A stretch of DNA of 64,000 bases from Shewanella phaeophyticola (lineage in GTDB: Bacteria; Pseudomonadota; Gammaproteobacteria; Enterobacterales; Shewanellaceae), in contig NZ_JAODOQ010000001.1 of NCBI RefSeq assembly GCF_025398315.1, positions 2,914,001-2,978,000 of the forward strand. Direction: 5' to 3'. Below are positions 38,185-47,825 of the stretch, piece after piece; the stretch's first letter is position 1; each line of letters begins with the position of its first letter. Under the pieces are notes generated by a model. It saw only the letters and a list, made by a program, of their open reading frames with translations. It made no database searches and was not told the origin of the DNA. A program made the position numbers and the translations under genes.

Positions 38185-39058
38185 CTAACTGTTATTAATG
38201 GTAACGACTTTGTTAATTGTTTGCTGTGACATATCTTGCATTTTATTTACTTGTTTAATTTGAGGCAGTGGTTCAACCTTGCGCTGCTTTTCGTACAGGA
38301 ATTTAAGGACTTCAGAACGCAATCGGTTGTATTCAGTATCTTGAGCTAAGGCTAAGCGGTTTCTGGGACGCTCAAGCTCAACCGATAAAACCTCCCCCAC
38401 GGTGGCTTCGGAGCCATTGGTCATCATGACAATTTTGTCTGACAGCAATACGGCTTCATCGACATCGTGAGTAATCATAATCACGGTATTATTGAGCTGA
38501 CTTTGAATTTCCATTAACGAATCTTGCATATGTGCTCGGGTGAGTGCATCGAGTGCGCCAAAGGGTTCATCCATTAATAGCACTTCTGGTTGCATGGCAA
38601 GCGCACGCGCAATACCGACACGCTGCTTCATACCACCAGAGATTTCACCGGGGCGTTTGTGCATAGCATGATCCATGTGTACCAGCTGCAAATTATGCTC
38701 AATCCATTGTTTCATTTCGGTTTTATTCATTTTTCCAGCAAAGACTTGTTTTACAGCCAACTCAACGTTTTGATAGGCACTCAGCCAGGGCAATAATGAG
38801 TGATTTTGAAACACCACAGCCCGCTCTGACTTCAGGGGCTTTGACTTCTGTATTTTTTAAAATCACCCCACCAGAACTGGCTTGATATAACCCAGCAACA
38901 ATATTTAATACTGTTGATTTACCGCAACCAGAGTGACCAATTAACGAGACAAACTCACCCTGGTTTATCTTCAAATTAACGTCTTTGAGGGCAGTAAATG
39001 ATCCCTTAGGTGTTGGAAAAACCATATCAACACCACTGATATCTAAAAATGTGCTCAT
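38185..39058 (-). pseudogene. Nitrate/sulfonate-type ABC transporter ATPase, frameshifted
   Basis: This is the ATP-binding subunit of a nitrate/taurine-type importer (NrtC/D, SsuB, TauB group). Walker A is GHSGCGKST, then the Q-loop FQNHSLLPWLSAYQNVELAV, the signature [15 protein letters not shown], Walker [13 protein letters not shown] and switch HDVDEA. One extra base at about 38828 breaks the frame just before the Q-loop (VKAPE / SERAVVFQN). Corrected, it has about 290 residues. It follows nrtB by 10 bases and is part of nrtABC-like operon. No fused NrtA-like domain is present, so it is NrtD-sized. Confidence 0.88.
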
Positions 39059-39068
39059 TGTGTTTTCC

Positions 39069-40052
39069 TTATTGATCCCAAGAAACCCAGCGTTGTAACG
39101 CTAAAATGCCGCGGTCGAGTAAAAAGCCAATAAAGCCAATTACCACGACGGCAGCCATAATGCGCGCTAATGAATCAGAACTGCCATTTTGAAACTCATC
39201 CCAAACAAACTTACCTAAGCCTGGGTTTTGGGCTAACATTTCGGCGGCAATTAATACCATCCAGGCCACACCCAGCGATAAACGCATCCCGGTAAAAATC
39301 ATTGGAATGGACGCGGGTAACACAATTTTTTGTACATGGGTGATGGCCGACAATCGCAGTACTTTACTGACATTTATTAAGTCACTATCTATACTCGACA
39401 CCCCAATCGCGGTATTGATAATCATCGGCCACACGCTACACAGGGTGACGGTCAACATCGAATTAATAAACGATTTTGATACTATAGGATCAGGCGACAC
39501 ATACACCGCACTCACCACCATAGTGACCAAAGGCAACCAAGCCAGTGGTGATACCGGTTTAAAAATTTGAATAATGGGGTTGATTGCCGCTTGTAAGCTG
39601 CGGCTTAGCCCCATCCAAATGCCTAAGGGAATGGCGATAACCGCAGCCAATATAAAGCCACTCATCACAGTCACTAAACTCGTGACAATTTGATCCCAAA
39701 AGGTTTCTTTACCGGTGTAGCCACGAATTTTGGCTTCATAGTTTGGATCTTTTGCCAGCCGAGCCGCATTACGCGTTTCTTGGCGTTCAAAAAATGCCTG
39801 TGCTTTTTCGCGCTCGTTAACATGTTCTTGATATAAATTTTCAAACTGTGTCACTACCGCAACCGATCCCGGAAACTTACCCAAAGACGTATCGATACTA
39901 TTGGCGGTCACTGTCCATATGCTTAAAAATATGGCAATACCAATAAACGGTAACAAGATCACTTTACTGAGCTCGGCCATTTTCACCATCACTGCTGCCA
40001 CCTTGTCTCGTTCCATTAAGCGATGTTGTGTCATCGACGTTAGACTATTCAC
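39069..40052 (-). CDS. nrtB: Nitrate-type ABC transporter permease NrtB
   Basis: This is the 327-residue inner membrane permease. After an N-terminal membrane segment (VILLPFIGIAIFLSIW) come a cytoplasmic or periplasmic insertion (about 70-120) and the BPD_transp_1 domain with FILAAVIAIPLGIWMG, AINPIIQIFKPVSPLAWLPL (the EAA-loop region) and GMRLSLGVAWMVLIAAEMLA. This last pattern is typical of nitrate/taurine permeases. It lies between the substrate-binding protein gene and the ATPase gene. Its substrate is probably nitrate or a related anion; nitrate is a family-level assignment. Confidence 0.92.
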   Translation of the reverse strand: MNSLTSMTQHRLMERDKVAAVMVKMAELSKVILLPFIGIAIFLSIWTVTANSIDTSLGKFPGSVAVVTQFENLYQEHVNEREKAQAFFERQETRNAARLAKDPNYEAKIRGYTGKETFWDQIVTSLVTVMSGFILAAVIAIPLGIWMGLSRSLQAAINPIIQIFKPVSPLAWLPLVTMVVSAVYVSPDPIVSKSFINSMLTVTLCSVWPMIINTAIGVSSIDSDLINVSKVLRLSAITHVQKIVLPASIPMIFTGMRLSLGVAWMVLIAAEMLAQNPGLGKFVWDEFQNGSSDSLARIMAAVVVIGFIGFLLDRGILALQRWVSWDQ

Positions 40053-40073
40053 CCCAGACTCCTTAGCCGTGTA

Positions 40074-41462
40074 TTACAGCTTGTCACCTTGCTTTAAACC
40101 AATCGAAAATGAATTGATGTATGCATTCGGCTGAGTTCCGTCGTAGACTAAATTATCGATAAAGTGAGTTTGCGGCGCTTTAAACCCGCTTTCGTTGCTA
40201 AAGTCAGGAAACGCACTTGCAGGGATTAATTTGTCGTCGATTAGTGATAGTGCAGCTTTAGCGTAAAGGTCAGGACGATAAACCTTAGCGGCAACATCTT
40301 TGTACCAATCGTCTGATTGATCTTGTTCAATTTGGCTTCAACGGCGCATTTGAGTTAAATACCAAATCGCATCTGAATAGTATGGGTACGTGGCGTTATG
40401 TCTAAAAAACACATTAAAGTCTGGCACTGCACGCTTGTCGCCTTTTTCATATTCAAAGGTGCCTGTCATGCTGTTGGCAATCACGTCGTAATCTGCGCCG
40501 ACATAGTTAGGTTGTGACAATATTTTTACCGCTTCAGGGCGGTTAGCATTGTTATTGTCATCCAGCCACTTTGCAGCGCGAATGAGTGCGCGTGTTAAGC
40601 GTATTGTGGTGTTTGGGTATTTTTCAGCAAACTGTGCCGTGATACCAAAGACTTTTTCTGGGTTATTTTTCCAAATTTCATAATCTGTCACTACCGGAAC
40701 GCCAATGCCTTTAAACACCGCCTGTTGGTTCCAAGGCTCACCAACGCAATATCCGTAAATAGTGCCAGCCTCAAGTGTTGAAGGCATTTGTGGTGGCGGC
40801 GTTACCGACAATAACGCTTGTGCGTCAATTTGCCCTGATGTATCACCTTTGTGCGGCGCATAAAAGCCTGGGTGAATCCCCCTGCCGCTAACCAATAACG
40901 TAACTCGTAGTTGTGAGTCGATACAGGAAATACCATACCCATATTAAATGGCTTACCCGCCGCATTAAATTCTTCAACAACCGGCTTTAATGAGTCGGCT
41001 GTAATAGGGTGAACTGGCTTTCCATCAGCTTGCTTGGCAATGTTCGGCTTCATTTTTGCCCACACATCATTTGAAACCGTAATCGCATTACCATTTAGAT
41101 CCATTGAAAATGGCGTAATAATATGGGCTTTAGTCCCATAACCTATGGTGGCAGCAATAGGCTGCACTCGCAAGCATGTGCGCGCCATCAAGGCGACCGT
41201 CAATAACACCATCAAGTAAGACTTTCCAGTTGGCTTGTGCTTCGATGCTGACGTACAGGCCTTCTTCTTCGAAATAGCCTTTTTCATACGCGACAGCTAT
41301 CGGTGCCATATCGGTTAATTTGATAAAACCAAATTTAAGCTCTTCTTTTTCTGGATAGCCTATTTCAGCATTGACCGAAGTGATACTTAGGCTGGTGCCA
41401 ATTGCTATCCCCAAGATAAGCGGCTTAAGCATCTGCTGTGTTATCGATGTTGTCCAAGTCAT
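40074..41462 (-). pseudogene. nrtA: Nitrate-type substrate-binding protein NrtA, two frameshifts and a stop
   Basis: This is a periplasmic binding protein of the NrtA/CmpA family. The signal is at the N terminus ([21 protein letters not shown]). Then come [64 protein letters not shown] and [18 protein letters not shown], all family hallmarks. The frame breaks at about 41168 (extra base) and 40880 (missing G in a run of five). A TGA at 40338-40340 replaces a Trp (MRR-W). Correcting all gives 462 residues. The ATG at 41462 follows GGGGA. A leader hairpin precedes the operon. Confidence 0.88.
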
Positions 41463-41492
41463 ATTCATTCCCCATTGATAAAAATTGCCCAC

Positions 41493-41541
41493 AAAAAAGG
41501 CGCCTCGGATATCCATAAAGGAATATCTCGATAGCGCCTTT
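41493..41541 (-). promoter_or_regulatory. Terminator-like hairpin in the nrtA leader
   Basis: On the minus strand AAAGGCGC pairs with GCGCCTTT, an inner stem GATATTC / GGATATC encloses a six-base loop, and six T residues follow. It ends about 30 bases before the nrtA ATG. The layout suggests transcription attenuation, as known for the nasF leader of Klebsiella. Confidence 0.75.
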
Positions 41542-41779
41542 GCTAAAAATTAATTTTTACACGTTACATATCAGTTAGTTAGGTAAAAACTTAACACTTA
41601 ATCACTCATACAGAATGTTTAACATGTGTAAATATTAATATTCATCATTCGTGCCAATCTGTTAAATACATGATTTAACAACAATTGTTAAATTTTGGTT
41701 AACAACCAGTAATACCATAACAGTGCAACATTACAGCATTAACGCACCAATATGTTCCAAAAGAGGTAGGCCGTAAACG

Positions 41780-41809
41780 AAAAAGCCAGTGCAAGGCACT
41801 GGCTTTATT
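41780..41809 (-). terminator. oadGAB operon terminator
   Basis: AAAGCCAGTGC and GCACTGGCTTT form the stem, followed by T residues on the minus strand. Confidence 0.9.
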
Positions 41810-41866
41810 AAAGATAAAATCATGGTGTTGAAACAACCATTTTATGGTTATATCGACAACTTGGGA

Positions 41867-42997
41867 TTAGCCCAGCACCGCAAGCAAGACACCGGCAGCA
41901 ACCGCACTACCCAGCACACCCGCAACGTTTGTACCCATGGCATGCATAAGCAAAAAGTTTTGATTATTAGACTCTAGAGCCACTTTATTCACCACCCTCG
42001 CAGCCATTGGCACCGCAGAAACACCTGCTGCACCAATCAATGGATTCACTTTACCGCCAGACAACTTACACATCAGCTTAGCCATTAATACGCCAGTCGC
42101 AGTACCAATACTAAATGCCACAGCACCCAAAACTAAAATACCGAGGGTTTCGATACGCAAAAACTGCTCTGCAGACAATTTAGAGCCCACTGCCAGCCCC
42201 AAGAAAATCGTCACAATGTTGATTAATTCGTTTTGTGCCGTTTTAGACAAACGATCAACCACCCCCGACTCGCGCATTAAGTTACCCAGACAAAACATGC
42301 CCACTAATGGCGTCGCTGCAGGTAAAAACAGAATGGTCATGCCCAATACCATCAATGGGAAAATGATTTTCTCTTTTTTGCTGACTTCGCGCAGCTGCTC
42401 CATTTTAATTTCACGTTCAGCTTTGGTGGTCAGTAATTTCATTATTGGCGGCTGAATTAATGGCACCAAGGCCATGTATGAATAAGCAGCAACCGCAATG
42501 GCACCCAGTAACTCAGGCGCCAGCTTAGAGGCTAAGAAAATCGCGGTTGGTCCATCTGCACCACCAATAATGGCAATTGCAGCAGCATCTTGCATACTAA
42601 ACTCAAACCCAGGCACTAAATTAAGCCCAATGGCACCCAGTAAGGTTGCAAAAATACCAAACTGCGCCGCCGCACCTAACAATAATGTTTTAGGGTTAGC
42701 GATCAAGGCTCCAAAATCGGTTAAAGCACCCACGCCCATAAAGATAAGCAGTGGAAAAATACCGGTTTCAATACCCACATGATAGGCGTAATACAGTAAG
42801 CCGCCCTCGTCAGTAAAGCCCGCATTCGGAATGTTCGCTAAAATAGCACCAAAGCCGATTGGCAGTAATAATAGTGGTTCAAAGCCTTTAGCTATGGCTA
42901 AAAACAGCAATAAACAGCCCACGCCCATCATTAATAATTGGCCGCCAGTAAAGTTAGCGACCCCAGTTTCTGACCAAAAGGCCATTAATCCTTCCAT
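41867..42997 (-). CDS. oadB: Oxaloacetate decarboxylase beta subunit (Na+ pump)
   Basis: OadB is the inner-membrane subunit that couples decarboxylation of carboxybiotin to Na+ export. The 376-residue protein has about nine membrane segments and the functional motifs: [17 protein letters not shown] (Asp in the ion path), [20 protein letters not shown] (Tyr/Ser), and [20 protein letters not shown]. Its length is in the shorter range of the family. It ends the oadGAB operon with its own terminator. Confidence 0.96.
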   Translation of the reverse strand: MEGLMAFWSETGVANFTGGQLLMMGVGCLLLFLAIAKGFEPLLLLPIGFGAILANIPNAGFTDEGGLLYYAYHVGIETGIFPLLIFMGVGALTDFGALIANPKTLLLGAAAQFGIFATLLGAIGLNLVPGFEFSMQDAAAIAIIGGADGPTAIFLASKLAPELLGAIAVAAYSYMALVPLIQPPIMKLLTTKAEREIKMEQLREVSKKEKIIFPLMVLGMTILFLPAATPLVGMFCLGNLMRESGVVDRLSKTAQNELINIVTIFLGLAVGSKLSAEQFLRIETLGILVLGAVAFSIGTATGVLMAKLMCKLSGGKVNPLIGAAGVSAVPMAARVVNKVALESNNQNFLLMHAMGTNVAGVLGSAVAAGVLLAVLG

Positions 42998-43006
42998 TTC
43001 GACCTC

Positions 43007-44797
43007 TTATGCTAATGCAAGTAATGCTGAACCCACAGTCACACTGTCACCTTGCTTAACAGCAAGGTTTGCGACAACACCATCTTGCTGAGCACGAATT
43101 TCGGTTTCCATTTTCATTGCTTCAAGAATAATCAACACTTCACCCGCTTTAACCGCTTGACCATTGTTAACGAGCACCTTAAAGATGTTACCCGACAAAG
43201 GCGCAGCCATAGTACATTTAACCTCACCCGTAGGCGCAGAGGGAGCCGCTGCAACGGGGCTAGGGCTTGCCGATACTGGTGCTGCTGTTGGAGTAATTTG
43301 ACTGATATCGCCGCCTTCACTGACTTCAACAACAAAGCTTTGACCTTCTACATTGACCGTATAAGTTTGCGGCTCGTTGTCAGCGCTCACTTTTACCTTG
43401 AGGTCATCGGCACTAGGAACGGGTTCAAACGCATCTGGATTGCCGCGATTTTTCAAGAACTGCAAACCAATTTGATTAAATAGTGCGTAGGTCATGACGT
43501 CGTCATCAGATTCAGTGGCTAACGCAAACCCTTGCTCTTGGGCTTTTTCTGCTAATTCTGTGCGTAATTTATCAAGCTCTGGAGCAATCAAATCTGCAGG
43601 GCGGCATGTAATAGGCTGTTCACCTTTTAATACGCGTGCTTGCAGCTCAGCATTGACAGGTGCTGGCGTAGCGCCATACTCACCTTTTAATACGCCTTCG
43701 GTTTCTTTAGTCATCGACTTGTAACGCTCACCCATCAATACGTTAATCACTGACTGAGAGCCAACAATTTGTGATGTGGGTGTCACTAAAGGTAAAAAAC
43801 CCAGATCTTCACGCACCCGTGGGATCTCTTCAAGCACGGCATCCATTTTGTCTGCTGCGCCCTGCTCTTTTAATTGGTTTTCCATGTTGGTTAGCATGCC
43901 GCCAGGCACTTGAGCACGTAAAATACGTGAATCAATCCCTTTTAATGCACCTTCAAAACGGACGTACTTTTTACGAACATCTCGGAAATAAGCGGCTATC
44001 TCTTCAAGCAACACCATGTCATAGCCGGTCGCTCTGTCGGTATCTTCAACCATAGCAACAAGCGTTTCAGTGGCGCTGTGACCATAGGTTTGGCTCATTG
44101 ATGATATCGCGGTATCTAAAACATCGACTCCTGCCTCAATAGCTTTTTGATAGGTTGCCGTACTTAAGCCTGTTGTAGCATGGCAATGCATTGAGACCAT
44201 TAGGTCTGTTTGCGACTTTAAGCGGCTAATGAGTTCATAAGCTTGCATCGGCTTGAGTAAACCCGCCATGTCTTTAATACATAAAGAATCTGCGCCCATG
44301 TCTTCTAAACGCTTAGCCATATCCACCCAGGTATCGATGGTATGCACGGGGCTTGTGGTAAATGAAATGGTGCCTTGGGCATGCCCGCCAACGTTCTTAA
44401 CGGCTTTTACAGCGGTTTCAAGGTTACGCACATCGTTCATTGCATCAAAAATACGGAATACGTCCACACCATTGGTATGAGCGCGCTCAACAAAGCGAGT
44501 CACAACATCATCGGCATAATGACGGTAGCCTAAAAGATTTTGCCCACGCAATAACATTTGTTGCGGCGTATTTGGCATGGCTTTCTTTAATTCACGAATA
44601 CGATCCCAAGGATCTTCACCAAGATAACGAATACAAGAGTCAAAAGTCGCTCCGCCCCAAGACTCTAGAGACCAAAAGCCCACCTTGTCTAGCAAAGGGG
44701 CAATCGGCAACATATCGTCAATACGTAAACGTGTTGCGAGTAATGATTGATGGGCGTCACGCAGTACGACATCGGTTAATGCTAATGGCTTGCTCAT
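43007..44797 (-). CDS. oadA: Oxaloacetate decarboxylase alpha subunit
   Basis: OadA transfers the carboxyl of oxaloacetate to biotin, yielding pyruvate. The 596-residue protein has an N-terminal carboxyltransferase domain ([55 protein letters not shown] with the metal site). An Ala/Pro-rich linker follows, then the C-terminal biotinyl domain with EAMKMETEI; the biotinyl lysine is near residue 562. It lies between oadG and oadB with short gaps. Confidence 0.97.
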   Translation of the reverse strand: MSKPLALTDVVLRDAHQSLLATRLRIDDMLPIAPLLDKVGFWSLESWGGATFDSCIRYLGEDPWDRIRELKKAMPNTPQQMLLRGQNLLGYRHYADDVVTRFVERAHTNGVDVFRIFDAMNDVRNLETAVKAVKNVGGHAQGTISFTTSPVHTIDTWVDMAKRLEDMGADSLCIKDMAGLLKPMQAYELISRLKSQTDLMVSMHCHATTGLSTATYQKAIEAGVDVLDTAISSMSQTYGHSATETLVAMVEDTDRATGYDMVLLEEIAAYFRDVRKKYVRFEGALKGIDSRILRAQVPGGMLTNMENQLKEQGAADKMDAVLEEIPRVREDLGFLPLVTPTSQIVGSQSVINVLMGERYKSMTKETEGVLKGEYGATPAPVNAELQARVLKGEQPITCRPADLIAPELDKLRTELAEKAQEQGFALATESDDDVMTYALFNQIGLQFLKNRGNPDAFEPVPSADDLKVKVSADNEPQTYTVNVEGQSFVVEVSEGGDISQITPTAAPVSASPSPVAAAPSAPTGEVKCTMAAPLSGNIFKVLVNNGQAVKAGEVLIILEAMKMETEIRAQQDGVVANLAVKQGDSVTVGSALLALA

Positions 44798-44810
44798 AAT
44801 GACTCCAAAA

Positions 44811-45053
44811 TTATTTTGCGCGGTATTGATGTATCGCAGAGGTGATTGCAGCCACTAACTTAGGATCTAAGTGAGTGACTACCGCTGTATTAGAAGGTGC
44901 TTGCGGTGCGGGAATATCCGCCACCGGTGCAGGAAAAAGCTTTGCGACAATGCCAATACCTACGATTAAGATACTTAAAAAAGTAAACACTAAGCCCATG
45001 CCCATTATCATGATGCCCAGCGCATCCGATAATTGCTCAGATATCGATGTCAT
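44811..45053 (-). CDS. oadG: Oxaloacetate decarboxylase gamma subunit
   Basis: OadG is the small membrane subunit that holds the alpha and beta subunits together and binds Zn. The 80-residue protein has one N-terminal membrane segment ([21 protein letters not shown], first 20 residues shown elsewhere as [19 protein letters not shown]). A Pro/Ala-rich linker and a short conserved C terminus ([17 protein letters not shown]) follow. It is first in the operon. Confidence 0.92.
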   Translation of the reverse strand: MTSISEQLSDALGIMIMGMGLVFTFLSILIVGIGIVAKLFPAPVADIPAPQAPSNTAVVTHLDPKLVAAITSAIHQYRAK

Positions 45054-45835
45054 GTTTCCTCACTTTTTATCAAACAATTAAAATCAGCTGATTTGATGAA
45101 TATGTTTTAAATCAATGCCCTATAGAGGTTTACTTCGCCGTTTGTTCTAAAAAACAATCTCACATTGACTCACACATTAACGGCAAGCTAATTAAGCAAG
45201 CATAAACATTCATACCAAACGTCATTCAACACCGTGGTTTATCTGAGTAAAACGGCTTATTTAAACACGTTAAACTCAAAATCTTGTCACAAAATATAAA
45301 CAAAAAACAGTTACAATACTATCCCTTTGTAAATTGGTCTTACCAAAATAAATGCCCAATCTCAGTGCAGGTTAACAAAGTTCAAAATAGTCACCTAAAA
45401 AATAAAGATTCAATAATATTTATGCCTTTTTTTGTTGATACATAACAAAATCTGTAAAAGTAACGATTTTGCAACATGATAAAATAGTGCAAATAAATCG
45501 TCACCTTAAACAAAAACTGTTTATTTACTCACTTTATATGAATATAAATACACTTCAATCATGTGTTGCCCTTTTTTAGACATAGGTATCGTTTACCAAT
45601 CTTACTCTTTAACCTCAAGTGATAAAAATGACCATGATCGACCAAGGTAGGTCAGAGCCATGACAAACAGCTGAGTTTTAAATGATAGCTAACGGTCTAC
45701 AAGCCTGAGATAAGATTAACAATAATGAAGGTTACAGATAATAGAAGGGATATTTGGGCTCAAAGGCTCATAGCCACCTAGTTCAAATCAGTTAATACCA
45801 AAGGCTCATGGAAGCCGCCACGATTGATATGATGA
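45054..45835. other. Non-coding region upstream of oadGAB
   Basis: About 780 bases without a supportable gene, very AT-rich. It must include the oadGAB promoter close to 45054-45150. I see no clear operator or RNA structure. Confidence 0.5.
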
Positions 45836-46104
45836 CTAGGGTCTGTTGATCTTTCAAGATTGTTTTTGCAGCGAATTGTTGGTCTTTTATACAAGGCAGA
45901 GACTTTGAGGTGTAGTTATTCTACATAAAAAGTCGATAACGCAGTAAAAATGGCCAACAAATGCTGCCTGAAAGGTTCGGCTAAAAACGTTTTACTCTTT
46001 GTTGAATGGATTTTGCTTAGATGACTAGGCATCAATCCATTCGCCTCGATTAAAACGTTTTTAACTCGAACAAAATTCAAACAGCAAAGATCAACAGACC
46101 CTAG
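45836..46104. mobile_element. CTAG-flanked MITE-like element, copy A (269 bp)
   Basis: The ends are CTAGGGTCTGTTGATCTTT and its exact reverse complement. It is non-coding and shares long stretches with 50728-51024. CTAG may be target duplication or part of the terminal repeat. Confidence 0.85.
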
Positions 46105-46271
46105 GTGCAGATATCCATCATGGCGGGTAAATCTGATACCCAAAGCCGAATATATGGGAGCAATTGAGTATCAGAAGTTGTCGTTATTATCTCTTGCAAT
46201 AAGAGAGGATTCATAAATGGTATTAATGACGATAAGTTAATGACTGTTCAGCATTGTATATTTTACCCATA
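46105..46271. other. Non-coding gap before the tRNA terminator
   Basis: I see no gene or structure in this short interval. Confidence 0.4.
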
Positions 46272-46301
46272 AAAAAACGCCCTGTAATCATACAGGGCGT
46301 T
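46272..46301 (-). terminator. Terminator of the tRNA cluster
   Basis: ACGCCCTGTA and TACAGGGCGT form a perfect stem; a T-run follows on the minus strand. Confidence 0.92.
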
Positions 46302-46308
46302 TCTATTA

Positions 46309-46385
46309 TGGTGCGCGTGGGAGGATTCGAACCTCCGACCGCCTGGTTCGTAGCCAGGTACTCTATCCAGCTGAGCTACACGCGC
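46309..46385 (-). tRNA. tRNA-Arg (ACG)
   Basis: This is a full cloverleaf with encoded CCA. The anticodon loop CTACGAA gives ACG (read as ICG). Acceptor arms are GCGCGTG / CACGCGC. It is last in the transcribed order. Confidence 0.96.
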
Positions 46386-46453
46386 AAAATCGGTACAACA
46401 TGCCAATCAATATTTTTATGTTTACTACTGTAGTTAACAAATAAAATAATGAA

Positions 46454-46545
46454 TGGCGGAGAAGGAGGGATTCGAACCCTCGATGGGATTTAAAGCCCAT
46501 ACTCCCTTAGCAGGGGAGCGCCTTCGGCCACTCGGCCACCTCTCC
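46454..46545 (-). tRNA. tRNA-Ser (GCT)
   Basis: This is a class II tRNA with a long variable arm and encoded CCA. The loop CTGCTAA gives anticodon GCT. Acceptor arms are GGAGAGG / CTTCTCC. Confidence 0.95.
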
Positions 46546-46552
46546 GCAAAAA

Positions 46553-46629
46553 TGGTGCGCGTGGGAGGATTCGAACCTCCGACCGCCTGGTTCGTAGCCA
46601 GGTACTCTATCCAGCTGAGCTACACGCGC
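46553..46629 (-). tRNA. tRNA-Arg (ACG)
   Basis: The sequence is identical to the copy at 46309-46385 over the mature tRNA. Confidence 0.96.
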
Positions 46630-46656
46630 GAAATTTGGGTTTTGGTGCAATATGAA

Positions 46657-46733
46657 TGGTGCGCGTGGGAGGATTCGAACCTCCGACCGCCTGGTTCGTA
46701 GCCAGGTACTCTATCCAGCTGAGCTACACGCGC
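46657..46733 (-). tRNA. tRNA-Arg (ACG)
   Basis: This is the third copy with the GCGCGTG acceptor, anticodon ACG and encoded CCA. Confidence 0.96.
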
Positions 46734-46760
46734 ATTCATATTTATCACATTAATAGTTAA

Positions 46761-46837
46761 TGGTGCGGATGGGAGGATTCGAACCTCCGACCGCCTGGTT
46801 CGTAGCCAGGTACTCTATCCAGCTGAGCTACATCCGC
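46761..46837 (-). tRNA. tRNA-Arg (ACG), variant acceptor
   Basis: It has the same body as the other Arg copies, but the acceptor stem is GCGGATG / CATCCGC with compensating changes on both sides. CCA is encoded. Confidence 0.96.
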
Positions 46838-46860
46838 ATCGATTTAACTATTGTAAGAAA

Positions 46861-46952
46861 TGGCGGAGAAGGAGGGATTCGAACCCTCGATGGGAGTTAA
46901 AGCCCATACTCCCTTAGCAGGGGAGCGCCTTCGGCCACTCGGCCACCTCTCC
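46861..46952 (-). tRNA. tRNA-Ser (GCT)
   Basis: This is first in the transcribed order. It differs from the other Ser copy by one base in the variable arm region (GGGAGTTAA versus GGGATTTAA on the plus strand). Confidence 0.95.
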
Positions 46953-47147
46953 GTTTTCTTGGCGCACATATTACTGTTTGACGAAAATAAGTCAAACCCT
47001 TTTTAGGAAACCTAACTTCATTTGGACTGTTTTTAATCACATTGGAGATAATAGCTTCAAATACTCATGAAAACTGTATTCTTTTTTGCGAATATTATTT
47101 TAAAAAATGATTTTGAAAGATTATTTAAAACGGCTTATTTACCCAAA

Positions 47148-47177
47148 AAACAAAAAAGCCAGCAAATGCTGACTTAG
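47148..47177 (-). terminator. csrA terminator
   Basis: AGTCAGCATTTGCTGGCTTTTTT on the minus strand forms a hairpin (GTCAGC/GCTGGC, one wobble) with a T-run, placed about 25 bases after the csrA stop. Confidence 0.8.
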
Positions 47178-47202
47178 TTTATATCGGACAAATATGCCGA
47201 AA

Positions 47203-47400
47203 CTAGTAATTTCCACCTTCAGAAGGTGAACCTGACTTCTCAGACTGAATACGTTGGTAGATCTCTTCACGGTGAACAGACACTTCTTTTGGTGCATTAA
47301 CACCAATACGTACCTGGTTACCTTTAACACCTAAAACCGTAACGGTGACTTCATCACCAATCATTAATGTTTCGCCTACACGACGAGTCAAAATTAGCAT
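47203..47400 (-). CDS. csrA: Carbon storage regulator CsrA
   Basis: CsrA is a small dimeric RNA-binding protein that represses translation by binding GGA motifs. The 65-residue protein begins [20 protein letters not shown], then [20 protein letters not shown] and [14 protein letters not shown], the canonical beta-strand and helix order, including RNA-contact residues at both ends (L4/R6, R44). It stands between the tRNA cluster and alaS. Confidence 0.98.
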   Translation of the reverse strand: MLILTRRVGETLMIGDEVTVTVLGVKGNQVRIGVNAPKEVSVHREEIYQRIQSEKSGSPSEGGNY

Positions 47401-47825
47401 TCGGTTGCTCCTTTAGTTCAATCTGCATAACACGCTTTGTCCGTAATATGCGTTCATTATAATGTCTGCACTTAATAAAATCATAGTATCTATTTCAAAA
47501 TACGTCGGTTTATAAGGCATTATCTATTCGGAAAACTTAAAATCTTGGCGATAAACCATTTATTCATACATGACGACTTAAAATAGGCCGCATTTATCAT
47601 CACGTCGTTAAATCAATCTAAACAGTAAAATCAAACGCAAAACATCCGATATAACACTGGAGTCTAAAGACGCTAAATTAACACGAGTACAAAGCTCAAC
47701 AAACTCTTCTACCGCTAACAAGTCACTTCACTATGCCAAATCTACTGTTCGCACTCAAGTTATAAAGTTGAATATCATAGACTTTATAACTTAAGTGTCG
47801 ACTAAATCATGAAATCATGAATAAA
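47401..47825. other. Intergenic region csrA / alaS, no gene
   Basis: No reading frame of note is found. The csrA promoter lies near 47401-47480, and a long stem-loop is at 47752-47797. I recall lysC at this place in S. oneidensis; it is absent here. Confidence 0.55.
47752..47797. repeat. 17-bp inverted repeat downstream of alaS
   Basis: CACTCAAGTTATAAAGT pairs with ACTTTATAACTTAAGTG at 16 of 17 positions around a 12-base loop. There is no T-run, so it is not a standard terminator. Confidence 0.8.

Larger units (their letters stand above)
41463..41866. other. Intergenic region nrtA / oadB
   Basis: It contains the nrtA leader and promoter (with the hairpin at 41493-41541) and the oad terminator at 41780-41809. 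No gene is seen. Confidence 0.6.

Noticed and set aside
45916..46143. 75-codon reading frame in the CTAG-flanked element
   Set aside because: It is not conserved in frame in the second copy and lacks a start context.
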